Shown here: positions 17,026-26,036 of the stretch, piece after piece
How positions within the stretch are numbered: the first letter of the stretch is position 1
How the letters are laid out: every line of letters starts with the position of its first letter
Source of the DNA: an uncultured Lactobacillus sp.
Lineage (GTDB): Bacteria; Bacillota; Bacilli; Lactobacillales; Lactobacillaceae
Direction of reading: 5' to 3'
Length of the DNA: 33,371 nucleotides
Assembly (NCBI RefSeq): GCF_947367085.1
Contig: NZ_CANBCP010000017.1
Location: forward strand, 1-33,371
Position numbers and translations under genes: made by a program
Notes under the pieces: model-generated
What the model saw: the letters and a program-made list of their open reading frames with translations, nothing else
Told to the model about the DNA's origin: nothing
The model's database searches: none

Positions 17026-17886
17026 TCATGCTTTCAAATATTTTAGTATGGCAATTTTTTCCAGCGGCGTTCGATAGTTAACAAACAATTCTAACGGTAA
17101 ATCGTCTATCGTTTTACCTCTTTCATATAAAAGCTGTCCTACTTGCAAGCCCAATTTAGTCTTTTCTTTTAATTGTTTTGCCAAATAATAATACTGTTTG
17201 TGATAATCACAGATACTCTTTCTCTGATTCAAATTGGGTTTAAATGAAAAAAAGTTTTTGATCCCTTTTTCATCCAAAGAAAATCTTTCTTGTAAATACG
17301 AAACGCGCGGTTTAATTGCTTCTAAGCGAACATCATATTTTAATCTAATTTCTAAATTATGAGGATCAATTTCTAGATAGTACCATTTCCACGCTTTAGA
17401 ATAGCGAAAAAACATTTTTTGTGTCTTTTTCAATTTTCCCTTTAAATAGTGTCTCTTGCCAACTAGCCAGATATCCTTAATCTTGATTTGCTGATATAAA
17501 TGATGACGATGCTCATACTCTTCATCGCTTAACGGCGCACACTGAATTTCAAAAGCCAATTTTGAATTAACCAAAATGTCTGCTCTTAGCTGCTGATTTG
17601 CTAAAGCAATTTCGACTTGAGCTGGAAAGCCGTTAGCTACCAAGGCACTACAAAGCAAGTTTTTGCTTCGCTGATGTTCATCTTTTTCTCCTTGACCAGT
17701 AATTAAATGAATGTGCTTGAAAAAAGGCATTTTTTGTTGAGAAATTACTAACATCACTCGATGATTACAAGATGGACAGCGATAATTATCCTCGTTTAAT
17801 CTTTTTTGTCTTTGATAAACTAAATTCGCCTCGCTAACTGCTAATACCAAATTTTGTTTTAATAATGCTGCATACAATTTTTGCAC
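17026..17886 (-). CDS. coiA: Competence protein CoiA-like
   Basis: This 286-residue protein matches CoiA, a late competence protein that promotes recombination of incoming single-stranded DNA by helping load RecA. An N-terminal zinc-ribbon-like segment has C37 and C40 (CPSC), with H58 and H60 nearby. The middle shows a nuclease-like core: DEHQRSKNLL, RADILVN and AFEIQCAPLS (about residues 82-128). The start is a GTG with no clear ribosome site, and only about 20 bases separate it from the mecA terminator. It ends at a bidirectional terminator. Expression may be weak or conditional. Confidence 0.82.
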   Translation of the reverse strand: MQKLYAALLKQNLVLAVSEANLVYQRQKRLNEDNYRCPSCNHRVMLVISQQKMPFFKHIHLITGQGEKDEHQRSKNLLCSALVANGFPAQVEIALANQQLRADILVNSKLAFEIQCAPLSDEEYEHRHHLYQQIKIKDIWLVGKRHYLKGKLKKTQKMFFRYSKAWKWYYLEIDPHNLEIRLKYDVRLEAIKPRVSYLQERFSLDEKGIKNFFSFKPNLNQRKSICDYHKQYYYLAKQLKEKTKLGLQVGQLLYERGKTIDDLPLELFVNYRTPLEKIAILKYLKA

Positions 17887-17902
17887 CCATTATTTATTAC
17901 AC

Positions 17903-17930
17903 AAAAAAAGACGGATTTTATCCGTCTTTT
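17903..17930 (-). terminator. Terminator after mecA
   Basis: The arms 17906-17916 and 17920-17930 form a perfect 11-bp stem with a TTT loop. On the minus strand a T run follows. The stem touches the mecA stop codon and separates mecA from coiA. Confidence 0.88.
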
Positions 17931-18589
17931 TAAGCTTTAACAAAATATCTTCTTAAGTTGCCTAGAGCATCTTGAGTAATTAGTCGTTTGGCTTGTGATT
18001 TTATCTTTTCGAATTTTTTAAGAGGTATCGATGTACCAAATTCATTCGCAATTGCCCAGGCATCAGTTGGCTTCATTTCGATATAGTTATCATCTAAAAA
18101 TGCCAAATCTAAGAAATAATGATGTCTAAAAGTGTATAAGCTAGATGCTAAGCCTTCAACTTGCAAGCTTTCTGCTAAGCCCACAGTTGCATCAATTCCT
18201 TCAATTTCATAAATACGATGATTAAGATCGTCACTATCTTCACTTATTTCAGTTTGACGTGAAGAAGAAGCATCGCTGCTAACGCCCGTTAAACCTTCTA
18301 AGAGCTGTTTTAATTCTTGATTGGTAGGATTATCCTCTTCATCATTTTTATCGGTTACCTTAGTGATTAAGAGCTCTAAGCCGCTACTACTTGGCATAAC
18401 TTGAAAAGTTACAGGATCATCTTTTGCAAAGGTATGATCAGTATCAACTTCTTTGAGAATTTGGTAAAAGAAGTTTTGAATTTGACTTTTATTGCCAAGC
18501 AAATCAAGCATTGTTATACCTCTTTCTTTCAATTCAGCGGTATCCATATTAACTTGAATTGTATTTTTACTAATTCTATGTACTTGCAC
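17930..18589 (-). CDS. mecA: Adaptor protein MecA
   Basis: MecA delivers substrates to the ClpCP protease and assembles the ClpC hexamer. In competent species it targets ComK or ComX/SigX. The protein has a short N-terminal substrate-binding domain (about 1-80), an acidic linker rich in Ser and Asp (about 105-130), and a C-terminal ClpC-binding domain. I chose the GTG at 18589 (219 residues), so the protein begins VQVHRISKNTIQVN as in relatives. AGGGGTG lies six bases before it. The upstream ATG at 18613 would fall at the predicted transcription start. It is a single-gene unit between two terminators. Confidence 0.88.
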   Translation of the reverse strand: MQVHRISKNTIQVNMDTAELKERGITMLDLLGNKSQIQNFFYQILKEVDTDHTFAKDDPVTFQVMPSSSGLELLITKVTDKNDEEDNPTNQELKQLLEGLTGVSSDASSSRQTEISEDSDDLNHRIYEIEGIDATVGLAESLQVEGLASSLYTFRHHYFLDLAFLDDNYIEMKPTDAWAIANEFGTSIPLKKFEKIKSQAKRLITQDALGNLRRYFVKA

Positions 18590-18620
18590 TCTACTCACCC
18601 CTATTAATATCATTTTTTCT

Positions 18621-18648
18621 ATTGTAACCTATTTTGACGAACAAACAA
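18621..18648 (-). promoter_or_regulatory. Promoter of mecA
   Basis: On the minus strand TTGTTT (18643-18648) and TACAAT (18621-18626) are 16 bases apart. Transcription would start near 18614, just before the ribosome site of the GTG start. Confidence 0.5.
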
Positions 18649-18677
18649 AAGCGATAGCAAAATAGCTATCGCCTTTT
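18647..18677 (-). terminator. Terminator after spx
   Basis: The arms 18651-18658 and 18665-18672 pair perfectly (GCGATAGC with GCTATCGC). Flanking A and T runs extend the stem, with TTTTGTTTG after it on the minus strand. Confidence 0.8.
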
Positions 18678-18694
18678 AAAATAATTTAAGAAAT

Positions 18695-19093
18695 TTAGAA
18701 GCTGATCATTGCTTGAGCTTCTTCAAGCTCTAAGCGACGAACCTTTCTCGGTAAGAATCTTCTAATCTCGTCTTCGTTATAGCCCACTTGAAGACGGCGG
18801 TCATCCATAATAATTGGACGACGTAAAAGACTAGGATTCTTTTCGACTAAATCGATCAACTTATCAATTGATAAGTCATCTAAATCAATTCTCAGGCTCT
18901 TAAACGAGCGAGAACGAGTAGATATTATTTCTTCAGTCCCATTTTCGGTCATCCGCAAGATTTGCATGATTTCATCTTTTGAAAGAGGTTTAGCAAAAAT
19001 ATTTCTTTCTTTGAAAGGAATATCATGTTCCTTTAACCATGCTTTTGCCTTACGACATGATGTACAGCTAGGTGATGTATATAAATTAACCAT
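18695..19093 (-). CDS. spx: Redox-stress regulator Spx
   Basis: Spx is an ArsC-fold protein that binds the alpha subunit C-terminal domain of RNA polymerase and redirects transcription during thiol and heat stress. The 132 residues include the redox switch CTSC (C10 and C13), the RSRSFKSL region and the [27 protein letters not shown]-terminal segment. It is normally degraded by ClpXP with help from SpxH, encoded about 2 kb away. The start has AAAGGAG seven bases upstream. The long leader before it contains an AT-rich inverted repeat. It ends at its own terminator. Confidence 0.93.
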   Translation of the reverse strand: MVNLYTSPSCTSCRKAKAWLKEHDIPFKERNIFAKPLSKDEIMQILRMTENGTEEIISTRSRSFKSLRIDLDDLSIDKLIDLVEKNPSLLRRPIIMDDRRLQVGYNEDEIRRFLPRKVRRLELEEAQAMISF

Positions 19094-19129
19094 TAATCTA
19101 CACTCCTTTGTGCAGTAAAGACTACAAAA

Positions 19130-19156
19130 AGCTATATATAAATTATATAAATAGCT
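19130..19156. repeat. AT-rich inverted repeat in the spx upstream region
   Basis: AGCTAT and ATAGCT (19130-19135 and 19151-19156) flank an AT-rich centre that contains a TATAAT on the minus strand (19142-19147). A second small inverted repeat, GTTACT/AGTAAC, lies at 19159-19180. It could be an operator over a promoter. The rest of this gap up to 19289 holds no gene that I can support. Confidence 0.4.
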
Positions 19157-19288
19157 GAGTTACTAATTCTCTTAAGTAACCTATAATAAAAATCAACTTA
19201 TCAACCTTACAGCTATACTGTACCACTAATGAGTGAATTATATGTGAAGATACGCTCTGTTTTTTTAATAAATATTAAAAATAGGAAT

Positions 19289-19323
19289 AAAAAAAGGAAA
19301 GTATATAGATATGTACTTTCCTT
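19289..19323 (-). terminator. Terminator of the ptsHI operon
   Basis: The arms 19294-19303 and 19314-19323 form a 10-bp stem. On the minus strand seven T follow. It lies a dozen bases after the ptsI stop. Confidence 0.85.
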
Positions 19324-19334
19324 AATAAGTTATA

Positions 19335-21074
19335 TTAGTAGTTAATACCAAGTTTTTTCATAGTTTCTTGAACTAATTTTTCATTTTCTTCATAAGTTTC
19401 AGAAACGTAGCAAGCTTTATTAGCTAATTCTTTAATGTCCTCAGTATTAATTTGTTTCATCAAACTTCTAATACGTAAGATAGAAGTTGCACTCATTGAA
19501 TATTCATCAAGTCCCATTGAAAGTAAAATTGGGAACATAATGTTATCACCGGCAGCTTCACCACACATACCACACCAAATACCATTTTCATGAGCACCAT
19601 CGATAGTATGTTTAATCAAACGCAATACTGAAGGGTTATATGGTTGGTAGAGGTAAGAAACGTTATCGTTACCACGATCAGCAGCCATAGTGTATTGAAT
19701 CAAATCGTTAGTTCCGATTGAGAAGAAATCAACTTCTTTAGCAAATTGATCAGCTAAAACTGCAGCTGCAGGAACTTCGATCATCATACCAACTTGTAAA
19801 TTATCACCGATCTTTACACCATCTGCGAGTAATTTATCTTTTTCTTCCTTCAAGATCTTCTTAGCTTCGCGTAATTCATCTAAAGTACCGATCATTGGGA
19901 ACATGATGCCTAAACTACCGTATGCAGAAGCACGAAGTAAAGCTCTCAATTGAGTTCTAAAGATATCTTTGTATTGGATTGACAAACGAATAGCACGAAC
20001 ACCCAAGAATGGGTTCATTTCTTCTGGTAAATTCCAGTAATCCAAGTGCTTATCGCCACCGATATCACAAGTTCTAATAATAACTTGTTTACCGTTCATA
20101 CCTTCGATAACTTTCTTGTAGGCTTCAAATTGGTCTTCTTCACTTGGGAAATCAGATGAATCCATGTATAAGAATTCAGTTCTGTATAAACCAACTGCTT
20201 CAGCACCATTTTCAAGTACACCCTTCATATCATCAGGAGTACCAATGTTGGCAGCAATAGTATAGTGCTTACCATTTGCAGTAACTGATGGTTCATCTTT
20301 TAATTTCTTCCATTCAGCTTTTTGCTTTGCAAATGCTTCGCCCTTTTCAGTGTATTGCTTAACTTGTTCTTCAGTTGGGTCGATAATAGCAACACCATCT
20401 AAACCATCAGCAATAACCATTTGACCATTCTTAACATCCTTAGTAATAGTATTAGTACCTACTACTGCTGGAATTTCAAGAGAACGAGCCATAATAGCTG
20501 AGTGAGCAGTTCTACCACCAATATCAGTGATAAAGCCTTTAACGTATTTCTTGTTTAATTGAGCAGTATCACTTGGAGTTAAGTCATGAGCAATCACAAC
20601 AACTTCATGATCAATAGCAGCTGGGTCAGGAAGACTTACGCCTAATAAGTGAGCCATGATACGCTTAGAAACATCACGCACATCGGCAGCTCTTTCTTGC
20701 ATATATGCATTATCAGTCATACCTTCAAAAATAGTGATAAATTTTTGAGCGGTTTCGTCTAATGCAGCTTCGGCGTTAATTTTTTGATCTTTAATTTCTG
20801 TTTCGATAGCACCAGTAAACTCTGGGTCACTTAAGAATAAAAGGTGAGCATCGAAGACTTGTGCTTCATCCTCACCTAATGTTTCTTTAGCTTTGTCGCG
20901 AACTTGTTCAAGTTCAGAAGTTGATTCGTTAACTGCCTTTTTGAAACGGGCAACTTCACTCTCAACATCGCTTACTGAAGTTTTCGAAAACGAAAGGTCA
21001 GGTTCCACTAGCAAATATGCTGGTGCAACGGCAATACCATCACTGGCTGCAATACCTTGTAAAGTTTTCGTCAT
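19335..21074 (-). CDS. ptsI: PTS Enzyme I, phosphoenolpyruvate--protein phosphotransferase
   Basis: Enzyme I takes phosphate from phosphoenolpyruvate and passes it to HPr, driving all PTS sugar uptake. The 579 residues are full length. The N-terminal HPr-binding domain and the phosphohistidine domain with [13 protein letters not shown] (phosphorylated H191) are followed by the C-terminal PEP-binding barrel with the [26 protein letters not shown] and [11 protein letters not shown] segments. The start ATG directly joins the ptsH stop, giving a tight two-gene operon. The unit ends at a terminator. Confidence 0.97.
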   Translation of the reverse strand: MTKTLQGIAASDGIAVAPAYLLVEPDLSFSKTSVSDVESEVARFKKAVNESTSELEQVRDKAKETLGEDEAQVFDAHLLFLSDPEFTGAIETEIKDQKINAEAALDETAQKFITIFEGMTDNAYMQERAADVRDVSKRIMAHLLGVSLPDPAAIDHEVVVIAHDLTPSDTAQLNKKYVKGFITDIGGRTAHSAIMARSLEIPAVVGTNTITKDVKNGQMVIADGLDGVAIIDPTEEQVKQYTEKGEAFAKQKAEWKKLKDEPSVTANGKHYTIAANIGTPDDMKGVLENGAEAVGLYRTEFLYMDSSDFPSEEDQFEAYKKVIEGMNGKQVIIRTCDIGGDKHLDYWNLPEEMNPFLGVRAIRLSIQYKDIFRTQLRALLRASAYGSLGIMFPMIGTLDELREAKKILKEEKDKLLADGVKIGDNLQVGMMIEVPAAAVLADQFAKEVDFFSIGTNDLIQYTMAADRGNDNVSYLYQPYNPSVLRLIKHTIDGAHENGIWCGMCGEAAGDNIMFPILLSMGLDEYSMSATSILRIRSLMKQINTEDIKELANKACYVSETYEENEKLVQETMKKLGINY

Positions 21075-21340
21075 TATTCAGCTAAGCCTTCCTTTTTCAT
21101 AGTATCTGCAATAGCGTCGATAGCTTCTTTTGCATCATCACCATCTGCAGTAATAGCTACATCAGCACCTTGGCCAACACCAAGTGACATAACACCCATG
21201 ATTGACTTCAAGTTAACTGACTTGCCATTGTATTCCAAGTTAATATCTGAGTTAAACTTAGATGCAGTTTGAACTAACAAAGTAGCTGGACGTGCATGAA
21301 TACCAGTTTCAGCAATAATATGAAATTCACGTTTTTCCAT
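21074..21340 (-). CDS. ptsH: Phosphocarrier protein HPr
   Basis: HPr is the central phosphocarrier of the PTS. H15 in GIHARPAT receives phosphate from Enzyme I. S46 in the [10 protein letters not shown] segment is the HPr kinase site; the Ser46-phosphorylated form acts as CcpA co-repressor in Firmicutes. The 88-residue length is standard. The start is preceded by AAAGGAGAT. A promoter with TTGTTT and an extended -10 lies upstream. Confidence 0.97.
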   Translation of the reverse strand: MEKREFHIIAETGIHARPATLLVQTASKFNSDINLEYNGKSVNLKSIMGVMSLGVGQGADVAITADGDDAKEAIDAIADTMKKEGLAE

Positions 21341-21398
21341 TTTTTAGGATCTCCTTTAAAATCAAAAATAATCGGGAGTTAAAACCCATTCGCTTACT

Positions 21399-21427
21399 AG
21401 ATTATCATGTTTTCAAAGTTAAAACAA
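21399..21427 (-). promoter_or_regulatory. Promoter of ptsHI
   Basis: On the minus strand TTGTTT (21422-21427) and TAATCT (21399-21404) are 17 bases apart, and TG precedes the -10. Transcription would start near 21392, giving a leader of about 50 bases. Confidence 0.55.
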
Positions 21428-21433
21428 TATGAA

Positions 21434-21447
21434 TGTAATGGTTTTCA
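21434..21447. promoter_or_regulatory. cre-like site upstream of ptsHI
   Basis: TGTAATGGTTTTCA fits the cre consensus TGWAANCGNTNWCA except for one core base (G for C). It lies just upstream of the ptsH -35, a position typical of activation rather than repression. Confidence 0.3.
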
Positions 21448-21460
21448 TTAAAATAAATGA

Positions 21461-21655
21461 CTAATTTTCATTTTTTACGGGTTTATACACAATTGAGCCA
21501 CCTCTTTGTGCCACTCCGGTAATATCCTGTCTTTTTCCAAAATTTCTTAGTGCTGCTTGAAAACCAAAAGCATCTTTTGCTTCAACTTTATATTCTTCGA
21601 GCTTACCTTCTGCTAACTGATTTAATATCTCTTCATATTTTGACTCTTGTGACAT
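21461..21655 (-). CDS. Small conserved-looking hypothetical protein
   Basis: This 64-residue soluble protein is one I do not recognise. It has an acidic N-terminal half (MSQESKYEEILNQL) and a basic, glycine-containing C-terminal half (RNFGKRQDITGVAQRGGS), with no membrane segment or signal peptide. A ribosome site AAGGAT and an extended -10 (TGA-TAAAAT, at 21708-21716) support real expression. It is divergent from clpE, and its promoter abuts the clpE promoter. No clear terminator follows, so some transcripts may read towards ptsH. Confidence 0.7.
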   Translation of the reverse strand: MSQESKYEEILNQLAEGKLEEYKVEAKDAFGFQAALRNFGKRQDITGVAQRGGSIVYKPVKNEN

Positions 21656-21707
21656 TTTTTCTATCCTTTTTTATTCTTAATCTGAATTAAAAAATTAATG
21701 CCTAAAT

Positions 21708-21716
21708 ATTTTATCA
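21708..21716 (-). promoter_or_regulatory. Extended -10 of the 64-residue gene
   Basis: On the minus strand TGA-TAAAAT lies about 50 bases before the start codon. A possible TTGATA upstream is further away than usual (21 bases). Confidence 0.4.
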
Positions 21717-21745
21717 TGAATCTATTAATTAAGTTATCAATTCAC

Positions 21746-21774
21746 TTGCATTTAGTAAGTAATCCTAGTATGAT
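21746..21774 (+). promoter_or_regulatory. Promoter of clpE
   Basis: TTGCAT (21746-21751) and TATGAT (21769-21774) are separated by exactly 17 bases. The predicted start, near 21781, falls at the edge of the CIRCE element that follows. Confidence 0.75.
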
Positions 21775-21783
21775 ATATACAAA

Positions 21784-21810
21784 TTAGCACTTGACTAGTA
21801 TGAGTGCTAA
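21784..21810. promoter_or_regulatory. CIRCE operator (HrcA binding site)
   Basis: TTAGCACTT, nine bases, then GAGTGCTAA matches the CIRCE consensus with one mismatch in the left arm. It begins right at the predicted clpE transcription start, the standard position for HrcA repression. Confidence 0.85.
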
Positions 21811-21864
21811 CAATACAATTTATAGTGAATTGATATGAACATAAATGAAAGGCGGCAAATAACA

Positions 21865-24021
21865 ATGTTATGTCAAAATTGTCATCAGCGGCCTGCCTCC
21901 ATTCACTTATATACTAACGTAAATGGACAAAACCGTGAAATATCTTTATGCCAGCAATGTTATCAAGATCTTAAAAATGAACAAGGAAACAACAATAATA
22001 TGAACAACGAATTTTTTGGAAATTTTGATGATTTATTCAATGCATTAAATAATCAAAATAAAAATCAAAATCCTAATGACCAAGATCCTAGAATGCAGAT
22101 GGGTGGCGGTCGAATGGGCGGTGGAAACGGACGCCAATCCTTACTTGACCAATACGGAACTGATTTAACCGACTTAGCTAAAAAAGGTAAAATTGATCCA
22201 GTAATCGGACGCGATAAAGAAATTGCTCGTGTTATCGAAATTTTAAATAGAAGAACTAAAAATAATCCAGTTTTAATTGGTGAAGCAGGTGTTGGTAAAA
22301 CCGCCGTAGCCGAAGGTTTAGCCCAACAAATTGTCGATGGATCTGTTCCGGCTAAATTGCAAGATAAGCGCATTATTTCTTTAAATATGGTTTCTTTAGT
22401 CCAAGGAACTGGAATTCGTGGCCAATTTGAACAAAGAATGCAGCAATTAATTAAAGAGTTAGAAAAAGACCCTAGAATTATTCTCTTTATCGACGAAATT
22501 CATGAAATTGTTGGTGCGGGTAACGCTGAAGGCGGTATGGATGCTGGTAATATCATCAAGCCAGCTTTAGCTCGGGGCGAATTACAATTAATTGGAGCTA
22601 CTACTATTAAGGAATATCGCAATATTGAAAAAGACTCCGCTTTAGCAAGACGTTTCCAACCAGTGGAAGTTAAAGAACCTTCAATTCAAGAAACAATCCA
22701 AATTTTGCAAGGAATCAAAAAACGTTACGAAGCTTATCACCACGTCCACTACACTGATGATGCGCTTGAAAGTGCGGTTAAACTTTCTTCACGTTACATT
22801 CAAGATCGCTTCTTACCAGATAAGGCTATTGACTTACTCGATGAAGCTGGTTCACGTATGAACTTAACGATTCCTTATGTCGATAGTGAAAAATTAAAAG
22901 AGCGTATGGATGCTGCGGAAAAATTAAAACAAGAAGCTCTTCAAAATGAAGATTATGAAAAAGCAGCTTACTATCGTGATCAAATTGAAAAATATGACAA
23001 ATTAAAGGATCAAAAAGTAGATCCTGACAAAATGCCAACAATTACTTCTAAGATTATGGATAAGATTGTTGAAGAAAAGACTAATATTCCAGTCGGCGAT
23101 CTTCAAAAACAAGAAGAAACTCAATTAAAGAATCTATCTAGTGATCTTAAAGATAATGTCATCGGTCAAAATGCCGCTGTAGAAACAGTAGCTCGTGCCA
23201 TCAGAAGAAACCGTGTTGGTTTCAATAAGTCAGGTCGTCCAATTGGCTCTTTCTTATTTGTTGGACCTACTGGTGTGGGTAAGACTGAACTTGCCAAACA
23301 ACTTGCTAAACAAATTTTTGGTACTGAAGATGCGATGATTCGCTTTGATATGAGTGAATACATGGAACAATATTCAGTTTCTAAGTTAATCGGCTCTGCT
23401 CCTGGTTATGTAGGATATGAAGAAGCTGGACAATTAACAGAAAGAGTGCGTCACAACCCATATAGCTTGATTTTGTTTGATGAAATTGAAAAAGCTCATC
23501 CAGATGTTCTTCACCTCTTCTTGCAAATTCTTGATGATGGTCGTTTGACCGATTCGCAAGGTAGAACTGTTTCATTTAAAGATACTATCATCATTATGAC
23601 CTCTAACGCAGGTCAAGGAATTAAAGAGACTAGCGTTGGATTTGCAGCTGAAAATAGTCATCAAGAACAGTTCAAGAGAGTTATGAGTCAATACTTTAAA
23701 CCAGAATTCTTAAACCGTCTGGATGATATTGTTGAATTCAATGCTCTTGAAAAAGATGATTTACTCAAGATTGTCGATTTGATGCTTGCTAATACCAATC
23801 AAATGGTCCAAGACCAAGGCCTTCATATTGATGTGACAGATGAAGCTAAAGGATTATTAGTTGATAAGGGTTATGACCCAGCTATGGGTGCTCGTCCACT
23901 ACGTCGAACAATCCAAGAAGAAATTGAAGATAAAGTTGCTGACTACAAACTTGATCATCCGCAAGCTAAAGACTTGATCGCTGATATCGACAATGATCAA
24001 ATTAAGATCATCGAAAAATAA
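21865..24021 (+). CDS. clpE: ATP-dependent Clp protease ATP-binding subunit ClpE
   Basis: ClpE is a stress-induced AAA+ unfoldase that works with ClpP. The N-terminal zinc finger has C3, C6, C29 and C32. An Asn/Gly-rich linker leads to the first AAA domain (Walker A GEAGVGKT at about 139-146, Walker B FIDE near 208-211). A UVR-type coiled segment (about 340-380) and the second AAA domain with GPTGVGKTE (about 467-475) follow. I start it at the ATG at 21865 (718 residues), after AAAGGCGG, because the in-frame ATG at 21835 would put this ribosome site inside the gene. A CIRCE element controls it. Confidence 0.95.
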   Translation: MLCQNCHQRPASIHLYTNVNGQNREISLCQQCYQDLKNEQGNNNNMNNEFFGNFDDLFNALNNQNKNQNPNDQDPRMQMGGGRMGGGNGRQSLLDQYGTDLTDLAKKGKIDPVIGRDKEIARVIEILNRRTKNNPVLIGEAGVGKTAVAEGLAQQIVDGSVPAKLQDKRIISLNMVSLVQGTGIRGQFEQRMQQLIKELEKDPRIILFIDEIHEIVGAGNAEGGMDAGNIIKPALARGELQLIGATTIKEYRNIEKDSALARRFQPVEVKEPSIQETIQILQGIKKRYEAYHHVHYTDDALESAVKLSSRYIQDRFLPDKAIDLLDEAGSRMNLTIPYVDSEKLKERMDAAEKLKQEALQNEDYEKAAYYRDQIEKYDKLKDQKVDPDKMPTITSKIMDKIVEEKTNIPVGDLQKQEETQLKNLSSDLKDNVIGQNAAVETVARAIRRNRVGFNKSGRPIGSFLFVGPTGVGKTELAKQLAKQIFGTEDAMIRFDMSEYMEQYSVSKLIGSAPGYVGYEEAGQLTERVRHNPYSLILFDEIEKAHPDVLHLFLQILDDGRLTDSQGRTVSFKDTIIIMTSNAGQGIKETSVGFAAENSHQEQFKRVMSQYFKPEFLNRLDDIVEFNALEKDDLLKIVDLMLANTNQMVQDQGLHIDVTDEAKGLLVDKGYDPAMGARPLRRTIQEEIEDKVADYKLDHPQAKDLIADIDNDQIKIIEK

Positions 24022-24028
24022 TCACTAT

Positions 24029-24056
24029 AAAGTTTCGCTTCATTGCGAAACTTTTT
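24029..24056 (+). terminator. Terminator after clpE
   Basis: The arms 24029-24038 and 24045-24054 form a perfect 10-bp stem with a six-base loop and a T run. Confidence 0.85.
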
Positions 24057-24092
24057 CTTTTATTAATGTTTTTTATGTTCAGAAAAAAGGCG

Positions 24093-24098
24093 TATACT
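24093..24098 (+). promoter_or_regulatory. Possible -10 of the DUF1827 gene
   Basis: TATACT lies 38 bases before the start codon, after the clpE terminator. The -35 is poor, so the assignment is tentative. The ribosome site is AAAGGGCG. Confidence 0.4.
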
Positions 24099-24135
24099 AA
24101 AATAGAAAGAAGATTTAATAAAGGGCGTGAACTAA

Positions 24136-24414
24136 ATGCATTTGATTGATGTCACAAATACTTTTAGGGATGTAGTTGAAAGACAACTTGCATCAACCAA
24201 CAGTCAATTTGTAAAGGTCTATTCATTAGGTAATACTACAGTAGTTTATAGTGAAACTTCTGATAAAATTGAAATTGTTATGGAAAATCATAAAAGAGCA
24301 ATTAAACAAGATGAAGTTGAATTTGTCATTAAACGTTTAATTCACGAAGATACTATTTACGACATAACAGTTGATAAAAGTCGCAAGATAATTTCAATTA
24401 CTTGTGATAGATAA
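24136..24414 (+). CDS. DUF1827 family protein
   Basis: This small 92-residue cytoplasmic protein resembles the DUF1827 family found in lactobacilli and streptococci. It contains the patterns LIDVTNTFRDVVERQL and VIKRLIHEDTIYDI. There are no membrane segments. The function is unknown. It follows clpE but has its own likely promoter after the clpE terminator, and ends at a bidirectional terminator facing prfC. The family call rests on remembered similarity. Confidence 0.72.
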   Translation: MHLIDVTNTFRDVVERQLASTNSQFVKVYSLGNTTVVYSETSDKIEIVMENHKRAIKQDEVEFVIKRLIHEDTIYDITVDKSRKIISITCDR

Positions 24415-24426
24415 AATTTTCATACC

Positions 24427-24463
24427 AAAAAAGACTGAGAATTCAAAAATCTCAGTCTTTTTT
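24427..24463. terminator. Bidirectional terminator between DUF1827 gene and prfC
   Basis: The arms 24427-24440 and 24450-24463 form a 14-bp stem flanked by A on the left and T on the right. It serves both convergent genes. Confidence 0.88.
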
Positions 24464-24467
24464 GATT

Positions 24468-26036
24468 TTATAAACGTGAACTTAGTTCAACATCTGGATA
24501 CTTATCTTTAAACCATCTTTCAGCAAATGCATTTTCAAATAAGAATAATGGCTCGCCTTCACGATCTTTAACTAACAAGTTACGCGATGATGACATCTTG
24601 GGATCAAGTTGGTCCGGATTAATCCAGCGTGCTACACGATTCCCTAAGCTGTGAAGTTCAACTTCAGAGTTATATTCATTCTTCATTCTGAAGGAGAATA
24701 CTTCAAATTGTAGCTGTCCGACTGCACCTAAGATATAATCATCAGTCGCCCAACCACGATATAACTGAATAGCACCTTCTTGCACTAATTGGTTCATCCC
24801 TTTGTGGAATGACTTTTGCTTCATTACGTTTTTAGCAGTAACTCGCATAAAGATTTCCGGAGTAAATTGCGGCAGTTCTGGATAAACAATCTTTTTCTTA
24901 CCAGCATAGATGCTATCACCAATTTGAAAGTTTCCAGTGTCATATAAACCAACAATGTCACCAGCTACAGCGTCTGATACTTGAACACGCTCACTTGACA
25001 TAAATTCAGTAGCGTTATTCAAACGAACAGGTTTACCCGTTCTAGCTAAGGTAACATCGATACCTTTTTTAAATTCGCCACTTCCGATTCTTACAAAGGC
25101 AATTCGGTCGCGGTGGTTTGGATTCATATTAGCTTGAATCTTAAAGACAAAACCGGAAAACTCAGGATCATCAGCTTTTAATTCCTCATCTCCATTTACC
25201 AGATGACTTTCTGGCGCAGGAGCCAAGTTAACAAAGCTATCTAAGAAAGTTTCAACTCCAAAATTCGTTAATGCAGAACCAAAGAAAACGGGAGTTTGAT
25301 CACCTTTAAGAACTTTTTCTTTATCAAAGCTATTACCCGCTTCTTTTAAAAGATCAATATCATCTAAAGTTGATTGATATAATCCATCTTGAGCTAGGGG
25401 CTCACTTTCATCTAATTTTCCTTGGCTATTTAGTGGCAAATAGCGGTCTTTGTCATCTTTACGATAAAGTTCAACCCGATTATTAGCGATATCGTAAAGT
25501 CCCTTTAATTGCTTACCCATACCAATTGGCCAGTTCATAGCTACTCCTTCGATACCGAGCAAGTCCTCTAATTCAGCGATTAAATCAAGTGGCTCACGAC
25601 CATCACGGTCCAGCTTATTCATGAATGTAAAAATTGGAATGCCACGTTTTTTAACAACTTTGAAGAGCTTTTTAGTTTGTGGCTCAATACCTTTAGCTGA
25701 ATCAATTACCATAACTGCTGCGTCAACCGCCATTAAGGTACGATAAGTATCTTCAGAGAAATCTTGGTGTCCAGGAGTATCCAAGATATTAATTCTCTTA
25801 CCTTGGTATTCAAACTGCATAACTGAACTAGTTACAGAAATACCACGCTTTTTTTCAATAGCCATCCAGTCACTAGTTGCGTAATGTCCGCTTTTACGAG
25901 CCTTAACAGTACCAGCACTTCTAATTACCCCACCAAAAAGGAGCATTTGTTCAGTAATCGTTGTCTTACCAGCATCTGGGTGGGAAATAATGGCAAATGT
26001 TCTTCTTTTCTTTACTTCATCTGTTAATTTATTCAT
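24468..26036 (-). CDS. prfC: Peptide chain release factor 3
   Basis: RF3 is a translational GTPase that removes RF1 or RF2 from the ribosome after peptide release. The G1 motif SHPDAGKT is at residues 18-25, followed by DTPGHQDF and NKLDRD. Domains II and III follow, with the typical [11 protein letters not shown] segment near residue 435. The 522-residue length is standard. Its ATG overlaps the stop of the upstream CBS gene by one base (TAATG). The gene ends at a strong bidirectional terminator. Confidence 0.96.
   Translation of the reverse strand: MNKLTDEVKKRRTFAIISHPDAGKTTITEQMLLFGGVIRSAGTVKARKSGHYATSDWMAIEKKRGISVTSSVMQFEYQGKRINILDTPGHQDFSEDTYRTLMAVDAAVMVIDSAKGIEPQTKKLFKVVKKRGIPIFTFMNKLDRDGREPLDLIAELEDLLGIEGVAMNWPIGMGKQLKGLYDIANNRVELYRKDDKDRYLPLNSQGKLDESEPLAQDGLYQSTLDDIDLLKEAGNSFDKEKVLKGDQTPVFFGSALTNFGVETFLDSFVNLAPAPESHLVNGDEELKADDPEFSGFVFKIQANMNPNHRDRIAFVRIGSGEFKKGIDVTLARTGKPVRLNNATEFMSSERVQVSDAVAGDIVGLYDTGNFQIGDSIYAGKKKIVYPELPQFTPEIFMRVTAKNVMKQKSFHKGMNQLVQEGAIQLYRGWATDDYILGAVGQLQFEVFSFRMKNEYNSEVELHSLGNRVARWINPDQLDPKMSSSRNLLVKDREGEPLFLFENAFAERWFKDKYPDVELSSRL

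Noticed and set aside
19229..19345. Plus-strand frame of about 38 codons before ptsI
   Set aside because: It has no ribosome site and runs through the ptsHI terminator; the lysine and isoleucine content fits AT-rich noncoding DNA.
21835..21864. Earlier in-frame ATG of clpE
   Set aside because: The ribosome site AAAGGCGG lies after it and correctly before the ATG at 21865, where the zinc finger begins.
22065..22373. Minus-strand reading frame of about 100 codons
   Set aside because: It is antisense within clpE over the Walker A region; no promoter or ribosome site, and unusual composition.
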